Positions 56,237 through 64,000 of a stretch of DNA of 64,000 nucleotides are shown piece after piece (the stretch's first letter is position 1; every line of letters starts with the position of its first letter). Source of the stretch: Kitasatospora fiedleri. Lineage in GTDB: Bacteria > Actinomycetota > Actinomycetes > Streptomycetales > Streptomycetaceae. A model generated the notes under the pieces. It was not told the DNA's origin and did no database searches. It worked only from the letters and a program-made list of their open reading frames with translations. Made by a program: the position numbers and the translations under genes. The stretch lies in the NCBI RefSeq assembly GCF_948472415.1, contig NZ_OX419519.1:1054001-1118000 (forward strand), written 5' to 3'.

Positions 56237-56354
56237 GCGGGGGTTCCTCTCGGTACGACGGTCGGAGGGGGTGACGGCCGGGGGGTGACGGCCCGCGCTC
56301 GGCGGCTACGCGGCTCAGCGGCCGAAGGCGACGGCGACGACGGGCTGGACCGGC

Positions 56355-57725
56355 TCAGCGGTCGAAGTCGAAGGCGACGGCGGCGAGTTCGACCGGCTCG
56401 GCGGCGGCGGCCACCAGCAGGCCCTCGAAGGCGCGCAGCACCCGTTCGATGTCCTGGCGGGGGATCAGTGCGGTGTCGGCCATCAGGTACAGCAGTGCGG
56501 TGTCGGGCGCGTAGGTGGTGTGGACGAAGAACAGCGCGTCCTGGCGCTCCCAGGAGCCGACGTGGAAGATCCGGGTCTTCGCGGTGAGCGGCGCGAGGTC
56601 CTCCGGGGTCGCGGGCACGTCCGGCAGGTCCTCCCAACGGTCGTGCATCCGCTTGTCGTTGAAGAAGTGGCCGAGTTGCAGCACGCCGCCGTTGCGCTCC
56701 CGGGCGGCGTCGAGCACCTCGTCGACGGCGATCGGGTCGTAGTGGGCGTGCCGGTAGGCGTTCATGCCGGCCAGGAAGGCGCGCTTGACGGCCTGGTCGA
56801 AGGTGCCGGTGCCGACGTCGAGGGAGAACAGGGCGTTCTCGGCCATCGCGGCGACCAGCCGGCGGGTGCGGTCGTCGTGCCGGTTCACGGCGATGAGTTG
56901 CAGCGGGACGAGGGGGTGCCCAGTCCAGGCGCCGAGCACCGCGGCGGTGGCGGCGAGCAGCACGGTGCCGGTGGAGACCTGGCAGCGTTCGGCGATCGCG
57001 GTGGCGGCGACGGCGGCGGCCGGGGAGTCCATGCCGAGGCGGACGAAGCGCTCGGGCGCCCCTGGTCGTCGACCGGCGGGAACAGCGCGGGCGGGGTCTT
57101 CTCCAGGGTGCGCCGCCAGTGCTCGACGGCGGCGGCGCCGCGTTGGGCGCCCTCCCCCTCGCTCTCGTACCCGGCCTGGTCGAGCGGCTGCCAGTCGGGG
57201 CGGGGCCCGGCTCCCCGGCGAGCAACTCCCGCAGGTCGCGCTCCAGTTCGCGCACCGCCCAGAAGTCCACGCCGAGGTGGGAGAAGACCAGCACCAGGTG
57301 GGCGGGGCGGCCGCCGTCGCGCACCAGGGCGCAGCGGAACGGGATCTCCTCGGTGTGCCGGAACGTCCGGGCGACCAGCTCGTCGGCGACCCGGGCGGCG
57401 GTGTCCGCGGCGGTGCCGGGGCGGCGTCGACCACGGGGTAGCGCAGGGTGCCGGTGTCGGTGAGGTGCTGGCGCCAGCCCTCGGCGCCCTCGTGGAAGGT
57501 GGTGCGCAGCGCCTCGTGCCGCTCCAGCAGCGCGGCGATCGCCGCGTCCACCTGCAACTGGCTGGTTCCGTACGGCAGTTGGGCGATCCGGCGGATGTTG
57601 AAGTAGTGGGCGCCCTCGTCCAGCCAGCGGATGGACTTCCAGATCGCGCGCTGGCCCCAGGTCATGGGCGCGGTGCCGGTCCTGGCACCGCGGTAGGCCA
57701 CCGTACGGGTGTCAACGCTCTCCAC
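56355..57725 (-). CDS. Free-standing condensation-domain enzyme, several frameshifts
   Basis: GTG 57725. APMTWGQRAIWKSIRWLDEG matches condensation-domain core C1; AAIAALLERHEALRTTFHEG matches C2. After a frame change near 57,425 the active-site motif reads LVFSHLGVDFWAVRELERDL, a SHxxxDF variant of HHxxxDG in which the second His and Asp remain. More changes near 57,180 and 57,070 lead to STGTVLLAATAAVLGAWTGH, PLQLIAVNRHDDRTRRLVAA (C5-like) and GTFDQAVKRAFLAGMNAYRH. No adenylation or carrier domain is attached. It would form an amide or ester from the loaded carrier protein. First gene of the minus-strand run. Confidence 0.8.
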   Translation of the reverse strand: MESVDTRTVAYRGARTGTAPMTWGQRAIWKSIRWLDEGAHYFNIRRIAQLPYGTSQLQVDAAIAALLERHEALRTTFHEGAEGWRQHLTDTGTLRYPVVDAAPAPPRTPPPGSPTSWSPGRSGTPRRSRSAAPWCATAAAPPTWCWSSPTSAWTSGRCANWSATCGSCSPGSRAPPRLAAARPGRVRERGGGRPTRRRRRRALAAHPGEDPARAVPAGRRPGAPERFVRLGMDSPAAAVAATAIAERCQVSTGTVLLAATAAVLGAWTGHPLVPLQLIAVNRHDDRTRRLVAAMAENALFSLDVGTGTFDQAVKRAFLAGMNAYRHAHYDPIAVDEVLDAARERNGGVLQLGHFFNDKRMHDRWEDLPDVPATPEDLAPLTAKTRIFHVGSWERQDALFFVHTTYAPDTALLYLMADTALIPRQDIERVLRAFEGLLVAAAAEPVELAAVAFDFDR

Positions 57726-58286
57726 AGCAGCGGGTTCCTCTCCGGTACGCGCCGGTGGGACGGCGCGCGGACGAGGGCCGTCGGCGGGAAGGAGGCGACG
57801 GCCGGGCGGAAACGGGGCGTGCGACCGGGGGATGCGTTCCGGGCGGCCTGCCTGATGGGCGCGGCGGCGCGGCGGAACAACCCTCCCGGCAGCGGGCCTG
57901 CCGCAGCCCGGGAACATGCGCCAACCCCCGTCGAGCGCAAGGAGAACGAGTACCGGCGGTGTCCGGCCGGCCCCGATCCGGACAGGACGCTAGCCCGGAT
58001 GTCGATCAAATGTCTAGACCAAATGGAAGACCCACCCACGCTTCCGCCGTCGTTCGCAACCAACTCCGAGTGACTGTCAGGTGAATTCTTGACGGACTTG
58101 ACGGCCCTGCAGCAGACTCGGGGACCCGTGCCCCCCGGCGACATCGACGTCCCGGCTGTCGGGCACCCTCCCGCGTTCCCGCCCCGCGCCGCCCCTCCGC
58201 CCCGCGCCGCCCCTCCGCCCCGCGGCGCTCCCGGGCGCACCCCGTCCCGTTCGACGAGACCCACCGAAACCCGGAGGCACCCGCCC
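57726..58286. promoter_or_regulatory. Divergent control region of the biosynthetic locus
   Basis: Separates the condensation gene (minus) from the ABC exporters (plus). The stretch 57,930-58,090 is the least GC-rich part, with CTAGACCAAATGGAAG and TTCTTGACGG (58,085), and probably holds promoters for both directions. No regulator gene lies nearby. The frame into the exporter is open from 58,089 but Pro/Ala-rich and unlikely to be translated before 58,287. Confidence 0.5.
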
Positions 58287-60377
58287 GTGCCCTCTCCCGC
58301 CCCGCCGTCCGCATCCGCGCCCGCCGCGCCTCCCCCGCTCGCCGCACCCTCCCCGCCCTCCGGGCCCGCGCCGACGGCGGCCGGAGCCCCGCCCGCCCCC
58401 GGCCTGCCGGAACGGCTGCGCCGCCGCGTCCGGCACCGGCTGGCCGCCGCCCGGCTGCTGCGCCTGCTGCACCCGGCCCTGCTGGTCGGGGCGACCGTGC
58501 TGCACCTGGCGGTCGGCCTGCTGCCGATCGGCTTCATCGCCGCCACCAGCCACCTGATCGCCGCCCTGCCCGCCGCCCGCACCGGTGGTGGCGGGCCGAC
58601 CGCGGCGCTGCTGATCGCCGCCGCCGCGTTCGTCCTGCACCAGGCGCTCGCCCCGTTCCAGTCGCTGGTCGGCGAACTGGTGGCCCGGCAGGTCGACGGC
58701 GCCCGGATCGCCGACCTGATGGCCTGCGCCCTGGACGGCCTGGACAGCGCCGCACTGGAGGAGCAGGACGTCCTCGACCTGCTCGCCGAGGCCCGCGGCG
58801 GCTTCGACCGCCTCTCGCCCACCCCGGGCGAGGCCGCCGCCGGGACGCTGGCCCTGCTCGCCCGCTACGCCCAACTGCTCGGTGCGGCCACCGTGGTGGG
58901 CATCGCCCTGGGCTGGCTCCCGGCCCTGCTGGTGACCGCCGCCGCGCTGGTCATCCGGGCCGGGCAGCGCGGCGCGCTGAGCCGCTTCGGCGCGGCCCGC
59001 GCCACCATGACCGGCCGCCGCCGGCGACTGGCGTACCTGCGCAGGACCGCCACCGGCACCGGCATCGCCAAAGAGGCCCGGATGCTCGGCCTGGTCCCCT
59101 GGCTGCGCGAACGGCACACCGCCGAGGCCCGCCGCTACCTCGAACCGCTCTGGGCCACCCGCCGCCGCCTGCTGTTCCGCCCCTTCCTCGGCCTGGCCGC
59201 GGTCGGCCTGCTCGGCGGCGGCGCGGCCCTCGCCCTGCTCGCCCGGGGCGGCGCGGCGCACACCCTGACGCTGTTCCAGCTCTCCGCGGCCCTCCAGGCG
59301 GTGCTGGTGCCGATGCGGTTCGGCGTGTTCTTCCCCGAGAGCGACATGCAGACCCTGTACGGGCTGACCGCCGAGGACGCCCTGCGCACCCTCGAACAGC
59401 GCCCGTCCCGCGTACCGGCACCCGCCGACGCCACCGCCGGTGCCGGTGCCGGTGCCGGTGGTGGTGAACCGCCGGCCGACGGGACGATCCGGCTGGAGGA
59501 CGTCTCCTTCCGCTACCGCCCCGACGGCCCCGACGTGCTGCACCACCTCGACCTGGAGCTGCCGCCCGGCCGCTCCACCGCCGTGGTCGGCCTCAACGGC
59601 GCGGGCAAGACCACCGTGGTGCGGCTGCTCGCCCGGCTGCGCGAACCCGGTGCCGGACGGATCACCGTCGGCGGCGCCGACCTGGCCCACCAGCCGGTGG
59701 CCGACTGGCACCGGCGGATCGCGGTGATCTTCCAGGACTTCGCCCGCTACGAGCTCACCGGCGCCGAGAACATCGCCCTCGGCCGGCCCGCCCTGCTCAC
59801 CGACCGGGCCGCGCTGCGGGCCGCCGCCGACCGGGCCGGGGTCCTCGACGTGCTCGACGCGCTGCCCGACGGGCTGGACACCGTGCTCAGTTCGCACTAC
59901 CGGGGCGGCAGCGACCTGTCCGGCGGGCAGTGGCAGCGGGTCGCCCTGGCCCGGGCCATGCTGGCCCTCGCCGACGGCGCCTCCCTGCTCGTCCTGGACG
60001 AACCCACCGCCCAGCTCGACGTCCGCGCCGAGGCCGCGTTCTTCGACCGCTTCCTGGAGATCACCCGCGGCGTCACCAGCGTCATCATCGCGCACCGCTT
60101 CTCCAGTGTCCGGCGCGCCGACCACATCGTCGTCCTCGACGGCGGCCGGGTCGCCGAGTCCGGCACCCACGACGAACTGCTGGCCCTGGACGGCGAGTAC
60201 GCCCGCCTGTTCCGCGCCCAGGCCGAACGCTTCACCGCCGACGCCGACGCCGACGCCAGCCTCGTCACCCCTGCCACCGGCGCCGCTGCCACCACTGCCG
60301 ACGCTGACGCCACCATCCCCGACTCCCCGGACGCCACCGGCGCCGACACCCCGCCCGCCGAGGAGGCCCCGCGGTGA
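58287..60377 (+). CDS. ABC exporter subunit 1 (membrane and ATPase domains fused)
   Basis: GTG 58287 follows CGGAGGCAC; a Pro/Ala-rich leader precedes the first helix (LLHPALLVGATVLHLAVGLL). The TMD has about six helices, then the ATPase with VGLNGAGKTTVVRL (Walker A), SDLSGGQWQRVALARAMLAL (signature) and LLVLDEPTAQLD (Walker B), IIAHRF. The tail after residue 650 is Ala/Asp/Thr-rich. It overlaps the next gene by 4 bp, so the two probably form a heterodimer. Placed divergently to the biosynthetic run, it is the likely exporter of the product and a self-resistance determinant. Confidence 0.9.
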   Translation: MPSPAPPSASAPAAPPPLAAPSPPSGPAPTAAGAPPAPGLPERLRRRVRHRLAAARLLRLLHPALLVGATVLHLAVGLLPIGFIAATSHLIAALPAARTGGGGPTAALLIAAAAFVLHQALAPFQSLVGELVARQVDGARIADLMACALDGLDSAALEEQDVLDLLAEARGGFDRLSPTPGEAAAGTLALLARYAQLLGAATVVGIALGWLPALLVTAAALVIRAGQRGALSRFGAARATMTGRRRRLAYLRRTATGTGIAKEARMLGLVPWLRERHTAEARRYLEPLWATRRRLLFRPFLGLAAVGLLGGGAALALLARGGAAHTLTLFQLSAALQAVLVPMRFGVFFPESDMQTLYGLTAEDALRTLEQRPSRVPAPADATAGAGAGAGGGEPPADGTIRLEDVSFRYRPDGPDVLHHLDLELPPGRSTAVVGLNGAGKTTVVRLLARLREPGAGRITVGGADLAHQPVADWHRRIAVIFQDFARYELTGAENIALGRPALLTDRAALRAAADRAGVLDVLDALPDGLDTVLSSHYRGGSDLSGGQWQRVALARAMLALADGASLLVLDEPTAQLDVRAEAAFFDRFLEITRGVTSVIIAHRFSSVRRADHIVVLDGGRVAESGTHDELLALDGEYARLFRAQAERFTADADADASLVTPATGAAATTADADATIPDSPDATGADTPPAEEAPR

Positions 60378-62158
60378 CCGACCTGATCCCGGCCCTGCGC
60401 CACCTGCTGGTCCTCGCCTGGCGGTGCGACCCGCGCCGACTGCTGCGCGCCGCCGCCATGATGGCGGTCGGCTGCCTCGCCACCCCGCTGATCGCCCTGT
60501 GCCTGAAGGGCCTCACCACCGAGACGCTGGCCGGGCACGGCGGCAGCGCCGTCCTGCTCGGCCTGGCCGCCGCCGTCCTGCTGGTGCTCGAACTGATGAT
60601 GGGCCACTTCGCGCACCTGGCCTACTTCGAGCTCGGCGACCTCGGCGAGGTCGAGCTGCAGAACCGGCTGGTCGCCCTCGCGCACGGCGCGCCCGGCCTG
60701 GAGGACCTCGACACCCCCCGGTTCGCCGACACGCTCGCGCTCGTCCGCGACGACCTGCCGCGCACCCGGGCCTCGCTCGAAGCAGCCCTGCAACTCGCCG
60801 GTCTGGCCATCCAGTTGGGCCTGACGGCGGTGCTGCTCGGCCTGCTCGACCCGTGGCTGCTGCTGCTCCCGCTGCTGGGGGCCGTCCCGGTGCTGGCCGG
60901 CCACCGGGCCCAGCGCCTGCTGGACGCCGCCAAGGAGTCCGCCGCCCCGCACCAGCGCCTCGGCCGCCACCTGCTGGACGTCGCCACCGGCCACGCCACC
61001 GCCAAGGAGGCCCGGCTGGCCGGTGCCGCGCCCTTCCTGCTCGACCGCCACCATCGCGAGTGGCGCGCCACCACCCGCCTGCTCGGCGGCGCCCACACCC
61101 GGGCCGCCGCCCTGCGCGCGGGCGGCCAGCTCTGCTTCGCGCTCGGCTACGCCGCCGCGATCTGGCTGGTGGTCCGGCAGGCCCGGCACGGCGTCTCGCC
61201 GCTCGGCGACGTCATCCTGGTGATCACGCTGGCCGCCCAGCTCTCGCTCCAGGTCGGCACCGCGATCCAGCTGCTCACCGTCCTCCAGGACGCCGGCCGC
61301 ACCGCCCACCGCCTCGACGCCCTGAAACCCTCGACTCCCTTCCGCTCCAAGCTTCCTGACGGCACGTCAGCCCCGCTCGTCCTGGCCCGCGGCATCCGGC
61401 TCGAACACGTCTCCTTCCAGTACCCGGGCAGCACCCGGCGGGTGCTGGACGACGTCACGCTCGACATCCCGGCCGGCACCGCGCTCGCCGTGGTCGGCGA
61501 GAACGGCGCCGGCAAGAGCACCCTGATCAAGCTGCTCTGCGGCCTCTACCGGCCGACCGGCGGACGCGTCCTGGTCGACGGCGTCGACCTGACCGCCGCC
61601 GACCCCGCCGACTGGCAGCGCCGGATCGCCACCCTGTTCCAGGACTTCGCCCGCCTCGAACTGCGCCTGCGCGACAACACCGGCATCGGCGACCTCGACC
61701 GGATCGACGACGACGCGGCCCTGGCCGCCGCCCTGGACGCCGCCGAGGCCGCCCCGGTGGCCGCCGCCGTCCCCGGCGGCCTGGACGGCCTGATCGGGCG
61801 CAGCTACGGCGACGGCGTGGACCTGTCCGGCGGGCAGTGGCAGAAGCTCGGCCTGGCCCGCGCCCTGCTGCGCCGCGACCCGCTGCTGCTGGTCCTGGAC
61901 GAGCCGGCCTCCGCACTGGACGCGGCGGCCGAGCAGGCCCTGTTCGAACGGTTCGCCCGGCTGGTCGCGGACTCCCGCTCCCGGACCGGCGCGGTCAGCG
62001 TGCTGGTCTCGCACCGCTTCTCCACCGTCCGGATGGCCGACCTGATCCTGGTCCTGGAACACGGCCGCCTCGCCCAGGCCGGCACCCACGAGGACCTGCT
62101 CGCCGCCGGCGGCCTGTACGCGGAGCTGTACCGCCTCCAGGCCCGGGTGTACGCCTGA
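60374..62158 (+). CDS. ABC exporter subunit 2 (membrane and ATPase domains fused)
   Basis: GTG 60374 overlaps the stop of subunit 1. A 594-residue half transporter: membrane helices such as AAMMAVGCLATPLIALCLKG and LGLTAVLLGLLDPWLLLLPL, then VVGENGAGKSTLIKLLCGLY (Walker A), VDLSGGQWQKLGLARALLRR (signature), LLLVLDEPASALDAAAEQAL (Walker B) and VSHRFSTVRMADLILVLEHG. Both ATPase sites look complete. The sequence is clearly related to subunit 1, in keeping with an ancient tandem duplication. Confidence 0.92.
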   Translation: MTDLIPALRHLLVLAWRCDPRRLLRAAAMMAVGCLATPLIALCLKGLTTETLAGHGGSAVLLGLAAAVLLVLELMMGHFAHLAYFELGDLGEVELQNRLVALAHGAPGLEDLDTPRFADTLALVRDDLPRTRASLEAALQLAGLAIQLGLTAVLLGLLDPWLLLLPLLGAVPVLAGHRAQRLLDAAKESAAPHQRLGRHLLDVATGHATAKEARLAGAAPFLLDRHHREWRATTRLLGGAHTRAAALRAGGQLCFALGYAAAIWLVVRQARHGVSPLGDVILVITLAAQLSLQVGTAIQLLTVLQDAGRTAHRLDALKPSTPFRSKLPDGTSAPLVLARGIRLEHVSFQYPGSTRRVLDDVTLDIPAGTALAVVGENGAGKSTLIKLLCGLYRPTGGRVLVDGVDLTAADPADWQRRIATLFQDFARLELRLRDNTGIGDLDRIDDDAALAAALDAAEAAPVAAAVPGGLDGLIGRSYGDGVDLSGGQWQKLGLARALLRRDPLLLVLDEPASALDAAAEQALFERFARLVADSRSRTGAVSVLVSHRFSTVRMADLILVLEHGRLAQAGTHEDLLAAGGLYAELYRLQARVYA

Positions 62159-62234
62159 CCGATCCCCCGGCGCCGACGGGGACGGGAGCCGCCGACCGAC
62201 ATGCCCCCGTCCCCGCACCCGCACCCGTCGGCCG

Positions 62235-63182
62235 TCAGGAGGTGGGCAGGACCAGGGCCCAGGTGTCGACGGAGAAGTCGACCTCCATGCCGTGCTTGCG
62301 GTACAGCTCCGGTGCGCCGGTCGCGTTCTCGGTGTCGACGCCCAGGCCGACGGCGGAGCGGCCGTCGGCGGCGTGCACCGCGAAGAAGTGCCGGAGCAGG
62401 TAGCCGCCGAGGCCGCGGCCGCGGGCGGCGGGCAGGACGCCGATGTTGAACGCCCAGGCCAGGGTGGGGAGTCGGACGCCGGTGCGCAGCACACCGACGT
62501 CGCCCTGGCCGTCGAGTTCGGCGACCCAGACCCGGGACCAGTCGACGGTGTCGGCGTGGATGTCGGCCAGCCACTGCTCGTAGCCGCGGGGCTTGAAGTC
62601 GTAGTGCTCGGCGAAGGTCTGCTGGAGCAGCCGGTGGGCGATCCGCCGGTCCTCCTCCCGGGCGCAGTCGCGCAGCCGCACTCCGGCGGGGGGTTCGGGC
62701 AGCGGGTCGGTCTCCGGGGAGACGTCGCGCCGCAGGGCGTGGTGGCGGCGGGCGAGCCGCCAACCGCGGGCCCGCATCGCGTCGGTGTCGGTGGTGGGTT
62801 CGGCGTTGAGCAGCAGGTGCAGGACGGCGCGGTCGGCGCCGTTGCGGCGGGCGAGTTCGGTGGCGCGGGCCTCCATCAGGTCGAACAGGTGCAGGCCGCC
62901 CGCGAGTTGGCCCGGCAGCAGGTACTGGTCGAGGTCGATCCGCTCGCCGCCGGAGCGGTCGCGGACCAGCCCGTACCCGACCAACTGCCCGTCGGCGTCG
63001 TGCAGGAGCCAGGTGTCGCGCGCCAAGTCAACGTCTGGTCGGCCGAGTTCGGACTCCACCTCGTCGGGTTCGGTCTCCGCCCACCCGATCTCCATCTCGT
63101 CCACCTGGTTCAGCAGCGCGCAGACCGCCGCCGCGTCCCCGGCCGCCGCGGGCCGCACCGTCATACCGTCCGGGAGTGCCAT
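62235..63182 (-). CDS. Tandem GNAT-domain acetyltransferase
   Basis: A 315-residue protein with two GNAT folds: MTVRPAAAGDAAAVCALLNQ ... TWLLHDADGQLVGYGLVRDR in the first (acetyl-CoA loop weak), and AGVRLRDCAREEDRRIAHRL ... AFNIGVLPAARGRGLGGYLL (R-G-x-G-L-G) with NATGAPELYRKHGMEVDFSV in the second, catalytic one. The layout resembles mycothiol synthase-type double GNATs, but this is one of many actinobacterial paralogues; substrate unknown. Convergent with the exporter genes and possibly a resistance acetyltransferase. Confidence 0.85.
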   Translation of the reverse strand: MALPDGMTVRPAAAGDAAAVCALLNQVDEMEIGWAETEPDEVESELGRPDVDLARDTWLLHDADGQLVGYGLVRDRSGGERIDLDQYLLPGQLAGGLHLFDLMEARATELARRNGADRAVLHLLLNAEPTTDTDAMRARGWRLARRHHALRRDVSPETDPLPEPPAGVRLRDCAREEDRRIAHRLLQQTFAEHYDFKPRGYEQWLADIHADTVDWSRVWVAELDGQGDVGVLRTGVRLPTLAWAFNIGVLPAARGRGLGGYLLRHFFAVHAADGRSAVGLGVDTENATGAPELYRKHGMEVDFSVDTWALVLPTS

Positions 63183-63381
63183 CGCCGCTCCCCCTCCTCC
63201 GTCGTCGACTTCTCCGGCAAACCCACCCTTTCTATCCGGCCGACCGACTCCGCCTCACGGCTTTCCCGTTTCCCGCCCACGATCGCCCGTCATCGTCCCC
63301 GTCCGTCCACCGGATCCGCGTAGCCGTCGACGATGATCCCCACGGCCGCACCGGCGTGCAGTTCTCCCCCGGTGCTTGCGG

Positions 63382-64000
63382 CTAGCGGCGGACCTGGATC
63401 AGCGCGTGCCGCCCGTCCGTGCGCCACGGGGTGCCGGTGGCGTCGAGGCGGGGCGGGAGGTCGGGGGCGAGGCCGACGGCGACGTCGGACTTGAGGGTGC
63501 GGAGGGTGGCGACGGGGGTCGGGAAGTAGGCGGTCAGGGCGGCGAAGGGGGTGGTGGGGGCCAGTGGCGGTCGCCCACCAGGCGGCGGTGGTTGAGGTCG
63601 CCCTTGAGGATGGTCAGGGTGGCGCCGGAGAGTTCGTCCCGCAGGTCGGCGGGCATCGCGTCGAAGGGCAGCGGGGCGCAGAAGAACGGGTGGGCGCCGA
63701 TCGTCAGGGTGCCCGCGCCCATCGCCCGCCACAGCCGCTCGCCGATCGCGGCGGCGGCGCTGCCGGGGGCGGTGCGCAGCCGGGTGAGGGCGGCCAGGGT
63801 GTCGGCGGTGGTGGCGTCCGAGACGAAGTGGGGCTGTGGTTTGACGTGCAGGGTGACGCGTCCGGCCAGGCCGGAGGTGAGCAGGTGGTCGATCAGGACC
63901 AGGTCGGGGAGGAGTTCGCGTCCGGCGTTGTCGGCGACGAGGTCGACCCGACCGCCCCGGCCGTGTTCGAGCACGGACCAGAGCGCCGCGCTGTCGTCGG
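63382..64000 (-). CDS. ARMT1/DUF89-type damage-control phosphatase, 5' end outside window, one frameshift
   Basis: VDLVADNAGRELLPDLVLID carries the D-N-A-G-x-E motif of DUF89 metal-dependent phosphatases, and ATLTILKGDLNHRRLVGDRH the G-D-x-N-x-R-x-L-x-x-D signature. A frame change near 63,560 is needed to reach TPFAALTAYFPTPVATLRTL and the stop at 63,382. Members hydrolyse reactive sugar phosphates and other damaged metabolites. The gene runs off the right edge; only about 200 C-terminal residues are visible. Confidence 0.82.
   Translation of the reverse strand, partial: RRQRGALVRARTRPGRSGRPRRRQRRTRTPPRPGPDRPPAHLRPGRTRHPARQTTAPLRLGRHHRRHPGRPHPAAHRPRQRRRRDRRAAVAGDGRGHPDDRRPPVLLRPAALRRDARRPAGRTLRRHPDHPQGRPQPPPPGGRPPLAPTTPFAALTAYFPTPVATLRTLKSDVAVGLAPDLPPRLDATGTPWRTDGRHALIQVRR

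Overview
The window is very GC-rich actinobacterial DNA, most like Streptomycetaceae (Streptomyces/Kitasatospora). The evidence is strong third-position G/C bias, frequent GTG starts, and typical families: MMPL exporter, ECF sigma factors, SAV_2336-type proteins, secreted glycosidases and GNAT clusters. I see no rRNA or tRNA genes. Many genes that are otherwise full length carry single-base frame changes, so indels in the sequence itself are a serious possibility. I annotate such genes across the break and say so.

Left part (1-15 kb): the end of an MMPL exporter; a lanthipeptide locus with a candidate precursor and a class IV-like synthetase whose cyclase carries a CCG motif; an NTF2-like protein; an amidase; an ECF sigma factor fused through a zinc-binding module and a membrane helix to a GH128-like glucanase domain; a secreted CBM32/beta-helix protein with two identical 14-bp palindromes upstream; and a KhtT/KhtU-like cation:proton antiporter pair.

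15.2-20.1 kb: a Tn3-like unit bounded by near-identical ~40-bp inverted repeats and a 5-bp target duplication (GCACC). It carries two different transposase N-terminal fragments, a PadR regulator, an ECF sigma/PASTA membrane pair, a lipoprotein and a tyrosine recombinase remnant.

20-35.3 kb: a SAM methyltransferase, a GvpU-like protein and a Ser/Thr kinase. Then a 10.8-kb island (24,245-35,065) has split an NAD(P)H-FMN-reductase/flavodoxin gene. The two halves lie on the same strand, in order, and share an 8-bp repeat at the junctions. The island holds a four-gene vWA-MoxR-VMAP-type conflict system (trypco2, trypsin-VMAP, MoxR ATPase, SAV_2336-pseudokinase-TPR), an orphan HsdM and an AlbA_2 (Schlafen-type) protein.

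35-48 kb: glutathione peroxidase, isochorismatase-like hydrolase, DUF1232 protein, a GH87-like alpha-1,3-glucanase, a GNAT, decayed type I-E-like CRISPR repeats around an IS21 IstB fragment, a PIMT-like methyltransferase preceded by a small Pro-rich ORF, a PRC-barrel protein, a membrane-anchored MazF-like protein, a BKACE-family enzyme and an AlkZ-like glycosylase.

48-64 kb: a metallophosphoesterase and a GH25 muramidase, then a compact biosynthetic locus. A minus-strand run encodes a free-standing condensation domain, an AurF-like di-iron N-oxygenase, a SerRS-like amino acid:carrier-protein ligase, a nitronate monooxygenase-like flavoprotein, an AcpS-type phosphopantetheinyl transferase, an acyl carrier protein, an ATP-grasp ligase and a SAM methyltransferase. 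It is divergent from two coupled ABC exporters. This reads as a small pathway that N-oxidises a carrier-bound amino acid, and with the conflict island it is the most interesting content. A GNAT protein and the end of an ARMT1/DUF89-type protein close the window.
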